From JBFMGS01 sp040752635 (GTDB taxonomy: Bacteria > Bacillota > SHA-98 > UBA4971), in the NCBI GenBank assembly GCA_040752635.1, contig JBFMGS010000101.1:1-5303 (forward strand): DNA of 5,303 nucleotides, given 5' to 3'. The notes beneath the pieces are model-generated. The model did not search any database. It saw only the letters and a list, made by a program, of their open reading frames with translations, and had not been told where the DNA came from. The position numbers and the translations under genes are program-made. This document shows positions 1 to 5,303 of this stretch, one piece after another (positions within the stretch are counted from its first letter, which is position 1; each line of letters begins with the position of its first letter).

Positions 1-47
1 TCAAGAGTGGGATTCCCCTTCGAGAGCATTGCCTGAAGGAGCCAGAC

Positions 48-90
48 GGAATCCAATCCGGGTGGTACCGCGGAAGAGAGCCTTTCGTCC
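48..90 (+). repeat. Direct repeat copy 1 (T-box antiterminator segment)
   Basis: Positions 48-90 align without gaps to 166-208 (offset 118 nt), with 36 of 43 bases identical by hand count. Mismatches are at 57-60, 78, 79 and 88. The repeat starts with GGAATCCAA, includes the whole T-box core and ends in the 5' arm of the terminator. It suggests that the 3' portion of the leader was duplicated in tandem. Confidence 0.88.
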
Positions 91-113
91 CAGGAGACGA
101 AGGGCTTTTTGTT
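79..113 (+). terminator. Intrinsic terminator 1 of the trp leader
   Basis: An 11-bp stem pairs 79-89 with 96-106 (one G-U pair, T83 with G102) around a 6-nt loop at 90-95. It is followed by TTTTT at 106-110 and GTTT at 111-114. It overlaps the 3' arm of the antiterminator and is the expected default off-state when charged tRNA is abundant. Confidence 0.93.
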
Positions 114-165
114 TCTCGCCCGCAGGCACCACGGCACATCCCGCAACGCTGACTCTCGCTTGTGT
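114..165 (+). other. Short spacer between the two T-box cassettes
   Basis: About 52 nt separate the U-tract of terminator 1 from the second repeat. I see no convincing promoter, no long stem and no specifier-loop architecture here. The length is far below what a T-box Stem I plus Stem II/III region needs. Only weak 4-bp pairings (for example CCAC 129-132 with GTGG 164-167) can be drawn. Confidence 0.6.
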
Positions 166-208
166 GGAATCCAAGTAAGGTGGTACCGCGGAAGAATGCC
201 TTTCGCCC
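166..208 (+). repeat. Direct repeat copy 2 (T-box antiterminator segment)
   Basis: This is the partner of the repeat at 48-90. It retains GGAATCCAA at 166-174, which in copy 1 contains the 3' arm of the upstream stem, but no matching GGATTCC 5' arm lies in 114-165. The duplication boundary therefore seems to fall inside the old stem. Confidence 0.86.
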
Positions 209-233
209 TTATGGTCGAAAGGCCTTTTGTTTT
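198..233 (+). terminator. Intrinsic terminator 2 of the trp leader
   Basis: A perfect 8-bp stem, GCCTTTCG 198-205 with CGAAAGGC 216-223, encloses a 10-nt loop in which 207-208 may pair with 213-214. It is followed by TTTT 225-228, G and TTTT 230-233. It competes with the second antiterminator and sits about 30 nt before the trpE start codon. Confidence 0.92.
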
Positions 234-249
234 GGTGGGACTATCTGGC

Positions 250-256
250 GGAGGAG
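250..256 (+). promoter_or_regulatory. Ribosome binding site of trpE
   Basis: GGAGGAG lies 6 nt before the ATG at 263. It settles the start of trpE: the same frame stays open upstream to a TTG at 227, but that codon lies in the U-tract of terminator 2 and has no Shine-Dalgarno sequence. Confidence 0.9.
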
Positions 257-262
257 AAGACC

Positions 263-1759
263 ATGGCTGAAGTATCTCATTACTACCCGTCCAGGAAGGA
301 ATTCCTCGGGCTTTCGCGTGAGGGTAATCTCGTTCCGGTCTACCGCGAGATGATCGCGGACCTCGAAACGCCGGTCTCCGTTTACGCCAAGGCTTTCCTC
401 GAGAACTACTCCTGTCTTCTCGAGAGCGTCGAAGGAAGCACCAAGTTAGCAAGATACTCCTTTATTGCTGGGGAGCCCTTCCTCACATTCAGGGCATCGG
501 GTGACCGTCTCGAGCTTGACGGTGAAGGCCGAAGAGTAGATAAGAAGGGTAACCCCCTAAGTGGTCTGCGGGAGCTTCTCGCGAAATACAGGGCGGTCAT
601 GATCCCCGGGCTCCCGCGCTTCTTTGGAGGGGCCGTGGGCTATGTGGGCTACGACACTATACGATTCTTCGAGCGGCTTCCAGGTGGGCCCCGGGATGAC
701 CTGGGGATACCCGACGTTTATCTGATATTCCCGAGGAGCGTCATTGCATTCGACCACTACACTTCCAGGATAAAAGTGATAGCGAATGCCCGCATTGAGG
801 GGGACCCTGAGGCTTCCTATGACGAAGCTGTCGCGAAGATAGATGAGGTCATTGGGCGCATCCAGAACAGCAGGCCCGGGTGCCTCCACCATGCCACGGG
901 AAGCTCAGGGTTAGGCGGTAGTCTTGAGTTCCAGAGCAATATGACCCGGGAAGACTTCCAGGATAGGGTGAGGAGGATAAAGGATTACATCCGGGCAGGC
1001 GATATCTTTCAGGCTGTTCTTTCGCAAAGGTTTGAGGCCGAGATGGATGTCCATCCCTTTGACGTCTACCGGGCACTCCGGAGCCTCAATCCATCGCCAT
1101 ACATGTATTACCTGGATTTCGGGGAGGTGAGGATCGCAGGGGCTTCTCCGGAACTTCTGGTGCGCCTCGAGGACGGCGTAGTCGAAACCAGACCCATTGC
1201 AGGTACGAGGCCCAGGGGGAAGACCCTCGAGCTCGATAGGGCCCTTGAAGAAGAACTCCTTTGTGACGAGAAGGAGAGGGCTGAGCACGTTATGCTTGTG
1301 GATCTCGGCCGTAATGACCTGGGGAAGGTTTCGCAATACGGTAGCGTGGGGGTTCCGACCTTCATGGCCTGCGAGAGGTATTCCCACGTAATGCACCTGG
1401 TCACCGAGGTCAAGGGGAGAATCAGGGAAGACAAGGATGCGCTGGATGCGCTTGTAGCCTGCTTTCCTGCCGGGACAGTCTCGGGCGCACCCAAGGTGAG
1501 GGCGATGGAGATCATTGATGAGCTCGAACCCACAAAGCGGGGTCCTTATGCCGGAGCCGTGGGGTACTTTTCCTTCTCGGGGAACATGGATACGTGCATC
1601 ACTATAAGAACCATGGTTTTCGTACACGGAAAGGCCTATGCCCAGGCGGGTGCAGGGATCGTTGCCGATTCCGAACCCCACCTGGAGTACGATGAGACCG
1701 TAAGCAAGGCGAGGGCGCTGTTCGAGGCGCTGAGGATCGCAAGGGAGGGGTTGGCGTGA
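263..1759 (+). CDS. trpE: Anthranilate synthase component I
   Basis: TrpE makes anthranilate and pyruvate from chorismate, using ammonia delivered by TrpG; it is the first committed step of tryptophan synthesis. The 498-residue product has the usual length. The N-terminal part carries the tryptophan-binding LLES motif (52-55) and NPSPYM (276-281), which in characterised TrpE proteins form the feedback-inhibition site, so end-product inhibition is expected. The C-terminal chorismate-binding domain shows RPIAGTRPRG (310-319), DLGRND (347-352), PAGTVSGAPK (402-411) and GAGIVADSEP (463-472). The LLES motif and the adjacent trpG favour TrpE over the paralogue PabB. The gene is preceded by two T-box terminators, so its transcription should depend on tRNA charging. 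Its stop overlaps the trpG start by 4 nt (GTGA). Confidence 0.97.
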   Translation: MAEVSHYYPSRKEFLGLSREGNLVPVYREMIADLETPVSVYAKAFLENYSCLLESVEGSTKLARYSFIAGEPFLTFRASGDRLELDGEGRRVDKKGNPLSGLRELLAKYRAVMIPGLPRFFGGAVGYVGYDTIRFFERLPGGPRDDLGIPDVYLIFPRSVIAFDHYTSRIKVIANARIEGDPEASYDEAVAKIDEVIGRIQNSRPGCLHHATGSSGLGGSLEFQSNMTREDFQDRVRRIKDYIRAGDIFQAVLSQRFEAEMDVHPFDVYRALRSLNPSPYMYYLDFGEVRIAGASPELLVRLEDGVVETRPIAGTRPRGKTLELDRALEEELLCDEKERAEHVMLVDLGRNDLGKVSQYGSVGVPTFMACERYSHVMHLVTEVKGRIREDKDALDALVACFPAGTVSGAPKVRAMEIIDELEPTKRGPYAGAVGYFSFSGNMDTCITIRTMVFVHGKAYAQAGAGIVADSEPHLEYDETVSKARALFEALRIAREGLA

Positions 1760-2331
1760 CCCTTGTCATCGACAATTACGACTCTTTCACATACAACCTC
1801 GTTCAATACCTGGGCGAGCTTGGAAGCAACGTAACGGTCTTTCGTAACGACGCCACTACCGTAGATGCAATACTGGAGCTTTCGCCCGAGAGGATAGTGA
1901 TTTCTCCGGGGCCCTGCACTCCGAACGAAGCTGGAATATGCCTCGAGCTGGTGGAGCGTCTGGGAGGCTCGATACCCATCCTTGGCGTGTGTCTGGGGCA
2001 CCAGGTTATCGGCCAGGCCTACGGGGGCGAAATAGTGCCTGCAAAGAGGCTTATGCACGGCAAGGTTTCCATGATCTCCCACGATGGGCACGGGATCTTC
2101 AAGGGGCTGAGGAACCCCTTTACCGCTGCACGCTATCACTCTCTCGTCATCAACCCCGGAAAGTTCCCTGCCTGTCTCCAAGTGACGGCGACCTCCGAGG
2201 ACGGAGAGATCATGGGGATAAAGCACAGGGGTCTGCCGGTCTGGGGTGTCCAGTTTCACCCCGAGTCCATTCTCACGGAAGAAGGAAAGAGAATAATCCA
2301 CAATTTCCTTGAAGGGGAGGATGCCGGATGA
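1756..2331 (+). CDS. trpG: Anthranilate synthase component II (glutamine amidotransferase)
   Basis: TrpG hydrolyses glutamine and passes ammonia to TrpE. The 191-residue protein is a single class I glutamine amidotransferase domain of standard length. It shows DNYDSF (6-11), the SPGPCTP segment (50-56) that shapes the oxyanion region, the nucleophile Cys79 in GVCLGHQ, HGK (101-103) and the catalytic pair His168/Glu170 in QFHPE. The start is GTG inside the trpE stop (GTGA overlap), with purine-rich GGGAGGGG at about 1743-1750 as ribosome binding site. Such proteins often also serve PabB in folate synthesis; that dual role is possible here, but nothing in the window shows it. It stands apart from TrpD, unlike the fused TrpGD of enterobacteria. 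Confidence 0.96.
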   Translation: MTLVIDNYDSFTYNLVQYLGELGSNVTVFRNDATTVDAILELSPERIVISPGPCTPNEAGICLELVERLGGSIPILGVCLGHQVIGQAYGGEIVPAKRLMHGKVSMISHDGHGIFKGLRNPFTAARYHSLVINPGKFPACLQVTATSEDGEIMGIKHRGLPVWGVQFHPESILTEEGKRIIHNFLEGEDAG

Positions 2332-3377
2332 CTATGAAGGATACGATCGCCAAGATAGTGGCAAGGGAGAACCTTACAGAAGATGAGGCTTATGCTGCCG
2401 TCGATGAAATCATGAGCGGCCAGGCAACCGACGCCCAGATAGCGGGCTTCATAACCGCTCTCAGGATGAAGGGCGAGACCGTTGACGAAATCGCGGGGTG
2501 CGCCAGGGCCATGCGCTCCAGGGCCTTGAAGGTGAAGCCGTCCAGAGATTCCCTTGTTGACACTTGTGGTACGGGCGGCGACATGATGAACACCTTCAAC
2601 ATCTCCACAACCGCGGCCTTAGTGGTGGCCGCCTGCGGCCTCCCTGTCGCAAAACACGGCAACCGCTCCGTGTCAAGCAGGAGCGGAAGCGCCGACGTGC
2701 TGGAGGCCCTGGGGGTGAACATCAACCTTCCCCCTGAGGCTGTGGCCGCGTGTATAGATGAAACGGGCATCGGCTTCCTCTTCGCCCCGGTCCTGCATGT
2801 CGCCATGAAATACGCCATCCGTGCAAGACGGGAGGTTGGAATCAGGACAGTGTTCAACGTCCTGGGGCCCCTTACTAACCCTGCAGGCGCGAGGATCCAA
2901 CTCATGGGCGTCTACGACCCCGACCTCACAGAACCCCTCGCAGGTGTTTTGGTGAGGCTGGGGGTTGATGCGGCCTTTGTGGTCCACGGAGCGGGCGGCC
3001 TGGATGAAATCTCGACCATCGGGGCCACCAAGGTCACGGAGGTCAGGAACAACGAGGTCAACACCTACTATATCAAACCCGAGGATTTCGGGCTCGCCAG
3101 GGCGACCCCCGGGGAGTTGCGCGGAGGAGAACCGCGCGATAACGCGGAGATCACCCTCAACATCCTCAAAGGGATGCCCGGTCCCAAGCGGGATGTGGTG
3201 GTGCTCAATGCTGCGGCCGCGCTCGTGGCGGGAGGCAGGGCGAAAGACTTCGCCGAAGGAGTGAGGCTTGCCGGGGAAGCCATTGATTCAGGCGAGGCTC
3301 TTCGTAAGCTCGAACTTCTGCGCGAATTCACCAACAGCGTGGCAAGAGAGGAGGCAAATGCGGGAGCGCCCGCGTAA
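2328..3377 (+). CDS. trpD: Anthranilate phosphoribosyltransferase
   Basis: TrpD transfers the phosphoribosyl group of PRPP to anthranilate, giving N-(5'-phosphoribosyl)anthranilate. The 349-residue product matches the family length. A helical N-terminal region (about 1-70) precedes the nucleoside phosphorylase-like catalytic domain. Visible motifs are the PRPP-binding GTGGD (81-85), KHGNRSVSSRSGSAD (109-123), the arginine-rich stretch at 165-173 near the anthranilate site, NVLGPLTNP (177-185) and HGAGGLDE (220-227), whose Asp-Glu pair binds the metal. It starts at an ATG overlapping the trpG stop (ATGA), with GGGGAGG (2314-2320) 7 nt upstream, which supports translational coupling. An in-frame ATG two codons later (2334) is possible but less well placed. 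Confidence 0.97.
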   Translation: MTMKDTIAKIVARENLTEDEAYAAVDEIMSGQATDAQIAGFITALRMKGETVDEIAGCARAMRSRALKVKPSRDSLVDTCGTGGDMMNTFNISTTAALVVAACGLPVAKHGNRSVSSRSGSADVLEALGVNINLPPEAVAACIDETGIGFLFAPVLHVAMKYAIRARREVGIRTVFNVLGPLTNPAGARIQLMGVYDPDLTEPLAGVLVRLGVDAAFVVHGAGGLDEISTIGATKVTEVRNNEVNTYYIKPEDFGLARATPGELRGGEPRDNAEITLNILKGMPGPKRDVVVLNAAAALVAGGRAKDFAEGVRLAGEAIDSGEALRKLELLREFTNSVAREEANAGAPA

Positions 3378-4227
3378 GACGCGTATGTTGCTTGATGAGA
3401 TTGTTCGTCATAAGGCCGCCGAGGTAGAACGGTCCAGGATGGCTCTCCCGCTTACGGCGCTCGAGGAAAAGCTGAGGGACATCGGGCCTCCGCGGGGCTT
3501 TGCAAGGAGGCTCTCATCCTCGGAAGGAGTGGCCGTCATAGCGGAGATGAAGCGGGCTTCCCCCTCCAGGGGTCTCATCCGCGAGGATTTCGACCCGCGG
3601 GAGCTATCCCGGGCCTATGAAGAGGGCGGGGCATCGGCCATCTCCGTCCTGACGGACGAGCGTTACTTCCAGGGACGCAGGGAGCACATCTCCCTCGCAA
3701 AGGAAGCCGCGAGCCTTCCCGTCCTGCGGAAGGACTTCGTAATCGACGACTACCAGGTATGTGAGTCGAAGGTCATAGGCGCGGACGCTGTGCTACTCAT
3801 AGTCTCCATTTTAGATGATGCTACGCTCCGCCGCCTGTTGGAGCTTGCGACGAGCCTCGATATGGACGTCCTGGTTGAGGTCCACACCCTGGAGGAATTG
3901 GGGCGCGCCGTAGAGGCCGGGGCCCGCATAATAGGGATAAACAACCGGGACCTCAGGACCTTTCGGGTCAGCCTCTCCACCACAATTGAGCTCGCCTCCT
4001 GTGTACCTGAGGAAGTGCTTCTTGTGAGCGAAAGCGGGATATCTTCCAGAGAGGATATCCTGAGACTTGAGGCCGCAGGGGTGAAGGCCGTCCTCGTGGG
4101 CGAGGCCTTGATGCGGGCCCGGGATGTGGGCTCCAAGCTTAGAGAATTACTGGGAGGCAAGAAAGAAAGTGCGGGAGAGTCGGGCGGGCGGCGTGTGGAT
4201 AAAGATATGCGGGATCACCACGCGTGA
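3358..4227 (+). CDS. trpC: Indole-3-glycerol phosphate synthase
   Basis: TrpC decarboxylates and cyclises carboxyphenylamino-deoxyribulose phosphate to indole-3-glycerol phosphate in a TIM barrel. From the ATG at 3358 it has 289 residues, longer than the usual 250-270. Catalytic motifs are IAEMKRASPS (61-70, with Glu63 and Lys65), LRKDF (Lys125), VEVH (Glu174), INNRDL (194-199), SESGI (224-228) and the phosphate-binding VGEAL (247-251). The start at 3358 has AGGAGG at 3349-3354, only 3 nt away, and overlaps trpD by 20 nt; the ATG at 3385 (280 residues) fits homologous N-termini about as well but has no clear ribosome binding site. The barrel appears to end near residue 266. The last 23 or so residues are hydrophilic and come from DNA that also encodes the start of trpF. 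Confidence 0.95.
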   Translation: MRERPRKTRMLLDEIVRHKAAEVERSRMALPLTALEEKLRDIGPPRGFARRLSSSEGVAVIAEMKRASPSRGLIREDFDPRELSRAYEEGGASAISVLTDERYFQGRREHISLAKEAASLPVLRKDFVIDDYQVCESKVIGADAVLLIVSILDDATLRRLLELATSLDMDVLVEVHTLEELGRAVEAGARIIGINNRDLRTFRVSLSTTIELASCVPEEVLLVSESGISSREDILRLEAAGVKAVLVGEALMRARDVGSKLRELLGGKKESAGESGGRRVDKDMRDHHA

Positions 4228-4837
4228 GGCTGCCCTTGCATGTGCCGAGGCAGGCGCCGATGCGGTGGGATTTGTCTTCGCCGAAAGTAGAAGAAGGATC
4301 ACCCCTGGAGAGGCGAAGCGTATAACGGAGATACTCCCGCCCGATCTTGAGAAGGTGGGCGTGTTTGTAGATGCCCCATGGCAGGAGGTGGCCGAGATAC
4401 AAGAATATCTCCGTCTTGACGTCCTTCAGCTTCACGGCGGAGAAAACCCGGATTACTGCGCTCTTTTCCCTGTCAAGGTGATCAAGGCCTTCAGGGTGGC
4501 TTCCCTTAAAGACCTCCAGGCTGTCGAGGCTTACCGGGACAGGATACATGCGTGTTTGTTGGATTCGTGTGTGCCCGGAGCTCAAGGTGGAACGGGAAAG
4601 GTTTGGGATTGGGGTTTTTTCGAGCGGCTCACCAGATCCGGCGTCCTTAGCGTGGAGCGGGTGATTGTGGCAGGGGGGCTCACTCCGGAAAACGTGGTTG
4701 AAGCACTCAGGGTTACAAAGCCTTACGGCGTCGATACGAGTTCCGGCGTGGAAACCGGCGGCCGGAAAGATCTTCTTAAGATACGAAAGTTCATCGAGAA
4801 CGTGCGGAGGTGGGAACGTGGCGAGCTTGCCGGATGA
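4193..4837 (+). CDS. trpF: Phosphoribosylanthranilate isomerase
   Basis: TrpF converts phosphoribosylanthranilate to carboxyphenylamino-deoxyribulose phosphate by an Amadori rearrangement, the step before TrpC. From the GTG at 4193 it has 214 residues and begins MWIKICGIT, as members of the family do. It shows the catalytic Cys6 in KICGIT, catalytic Asp124 in LLDSC, GGTG (132-135), VAGGLTPENV (159-168) and GVDTSSGVE (179-187). The start is uncertain: the GTG at 4169 would add 8 residues but has a better-looking GGGAGG (4152-4157) 11 nt upstream, and an ATG at 4124 would overlap trpC by 104 nt and is unlikely. The gene is separate from trpC, unlike the fused enzyme of E. coli, and overlaps trpC by about 35 nt in another frame. 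Confidence 0.94.
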   Translation: MWIKICGITTREAALACAEAGADAVGFVFAESRRRITPGEAKRITEILPPDLEKVGVFVDAPWQEVAEIQEYLRLDVLQLHGGENPDYCALFPVKVIKAFRVASLKDLQAVEAYRDRIHACLLDSCVPGAQGGTGKVWDWGFFERLTRSGVLSVERVIVAGGLTPENVVEALRVTKPYGVDTSSGVETGGRKDLLKIRKFIENVRRWERGELAG

Positions 4838-5303
4838 AAGGGGATATTTTGGGGCCTTCGGCGGGCGTTTTGTGCCCGAGACCCTCATGACGGCCTTGAC
4901 CGAGCTTGAGGAGAGCTATGAGGCATGTAAGTTCGACCCGGAGTTTGAGAGGGAGCTTGAATACTACCTGAAGTATTACTGCGGAAGGCCGACCCCGCTT
5001 TACTTTGCCGAGCGGCTGACACGCAAGCTCGAGGGCGCAAAGATCTACCTTAAGAGGGAGGACTTAAACCATACCGGCGCGCACAAGATCAACAATACTG
5101 TCGGCCAGGTACTGCTCGCAAGACGCATGGGTAAGAGGCGCATTATCGCCGAAACGGGCGCGGGTCAGCACGGGGTCGCGACAGCCACCGTGGCGGCCAT
5201 GTTCGGCCTCGAATGTGACATTTACATGGGGGAGGAGGACATGAGGCGCCAGGAGCTCAATGTTTTCAGGATGAGGCTCTTGGGCGCCCGCGTGATACCC
5301 GTT
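4818..5303 (+). CDS. trpB: Tryptophan synthase beta chain (5' part, cut by window edge)
   Basis: TrpB condenses indole, channelled from the TrpA subunit, with serine to give tryptophan, using pyridoxal phosphate. The window holds the first 162 codons of a protein usually near 400 residues, still open at the right edge. The N-terminus GYFGAFGGRFVPETLM (9-24) is typical of the TrpB1 type that pairs with TrpA. The PLP-binding Lys90 lies in GAHKINN, and AETGAGQHG (111-119) carries the catalytic Glu112. The start is a GTG at 4818 inside trpF (20-nt overlap), with GGAGG at 4806-4810 placed 7 nt upstream. trpA is expected just beyond the window. Confidence 0.96.
   Translation, partial: MASLPDERGYFGAFGGRFVPETLMTALTELEESYEACKFDPEFERELEYYLKYYCGRPTPLYFAERLTRKLEGAKIYLKREDLNHTGAHKINNTVGQVLLARRMGKRRIIAETGAGQHGVATATVAAMFGLECDIYMGEEDMRRQELNVFRMRLLGARVIPV

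Larger units (their letters stand above)
1..113 (+). promoter_or_regulatory. T-box riboswitch, 3' part (first antiterminator/terminator cassette)
   Basis: This is the 3' end of a T-box leader, which senses uncharged tRNA and lets transcription continue when the cognate amino acid is scarce. The T-box core lies at 59-72 (CGGGTGGTACCGCG, against the family consensus AGGGTGGNACCGCG). The antiterminator can be drawn fully: GGG 60-62 pairs with CCC 89-91, UGGUACC 63-69 forms the 7-nt bulge that binds the tRNA 3' end, and 70-75 pairs with 83-88. It shares bases 83-89 with the terminator at 79-106, so the two folds exclude each other. Upstream, GGATTCC 10-16 pairs with GGAATCC 48-54 and CCTTC 17-21 pairs with GAAGG 35-39; this is probably Stem III. 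Stem I with the specifier codon lies left of the window, so tryptophan specificity is inferred from the genes downstream and not seen. Confidence 0.92.
166..233 (+). promoter_or_regulatory. Second T-box antiterminator/terminator cassette, lacking its own Stem I
   Basis: A second T-box core lies at 177-190 (AAGGTGGTACCGCG). Its antiterminator is drawn by pairing 177-180 (AAGG) with 207-210 (CCTT), the UGGUACC bulge at 181-187, and 188-193 with 201-206. Bases 175-176 can extend the helix with 211-212. It excludes terminator 2 by sharing 201-205. The cassette directly precedes the trpE ribosome binding site, so it is the last decision point before the structural genes. Bases 114-165 leave no room for a separate Stem I. 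The cassette may therefore depend on the upstream Stem I, bind the tRNA acceptor end alone, or be a partly decayed duplicate. Intact pairing in both alternative folds argues against decay. Confidence 0.85.

Noticed and set aside
227..262. Upstream extension of trpE from a TTG at 227, which would add 12 residues including Trp-Trp codons
   Set aside because: The TTG lies in the U-tract of terminator 2 and has no ribosome binding site, while the ATG at 263 has GGAGGAG at ideal spacing. The two TGG codons come after the terminator, so they cannot act as a leader-peptide attenuator of it.
162..353. A 63-codon reading frame starting with GTG-TGG, considered as a trp leader peptide
   Set aside because: It has no Shine-Dalgarno sequence, runs through the second T-box and terminator and into trpE in another frame, and has only scattered Trp codons. 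The T-box explains the region better.
911..1681. Long minus-strand open frames opposite trpE and other genes (such as 911-1681, 1636-2301 and 4139-4888)
   Set aside because: They lie entirely or almost entirely antisense to well-supported trp genes, their translations show no recognisable domain, and they are typical shadows in GC-rich coding DNA.
3268..3357. Longer trpC start at the TTG of 3268
   Set aside because: It would overlap trpD by 110 nt and adds residues unlike TrpC; the ATG at 3358 has AGGAGG just upstream.
4124..4192. Longer trpF start at the ATG of 4124
   Set aside because: It would overlap trpC by 104 nt and add 23 residues before the usual family N-terminus (MWIKICGIT).
1..5303. 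A novel defence, mobile or CRISPR-type system
   Set aside because: No repeats other than the leader duplication, no transposase or integrase, no inverted-repeat ends and no unassigned protein were found; all coding capacity is accounted for by standard trp genes.

Overview
The window is the front part of a tryptophan biosynthesis operon, all on the + strand: a 5' RNA leader (about 1-250), then trpE, trpG, trpD, trpC, trpF and the first 162 codons of trpB, which runs off the right edge. T-box elements of the 'GGTGGTACCGCG' type, strong GGAGG-like ribosome binding sites, GTG starts and the order trpE-G-D-C-F-B point to a Gram-positive (Bacillota) genome. Fairly high GC, with many AGG arginine and ATA isoleucine codons, suggests a GC-rich Clostridia-type lineage (Moorella/Desulfotomaculum-like). 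The lineage is inferred and cannot be fixed from this window.

Leader (1-262): the left edge cuts into a T-box riboswitch. The visible part holds a stem (10-16 with 48-54), a complete antiterminator/T-box (60-91) and a competing intrinsic terminator (79-110). A second, shorter copy of the antiterminator/terminator cassette follows at 166-232. The gap between the cassettes is too short for a second Stem I with its specifier loop. The trpE start and a strong ribosome binding site lie about 30 nt after the second terminator. This double decision point is the most interesting part of the window.

Genes (263-5303): TrpE and TrpG form anthranilate synthase (chorismate to anthranilate). TrpD adds the phosphoribosyl group, TrpF isomerises phosphoribosylanthranilate, TrpC closes the indole ring to indole-3-glycerol phosphate, and TrpB (with TrpA, presumably just downstream) makes tryptophan. 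Every gene overlaps the next: 4 nt at E/G and G/D, 20 nt at D/C, about 35 nt at C/F and 20 nt at F/B. This implies one transcript with translational coupling. All the enzymes keep their catalytic motifs and none looks broken.

There is no mobile element, CRISPR array, tRNA or rRNA in the window, and I found no unknown protein system. The coding part is ordinary; the unusual content is in the leader RNA.
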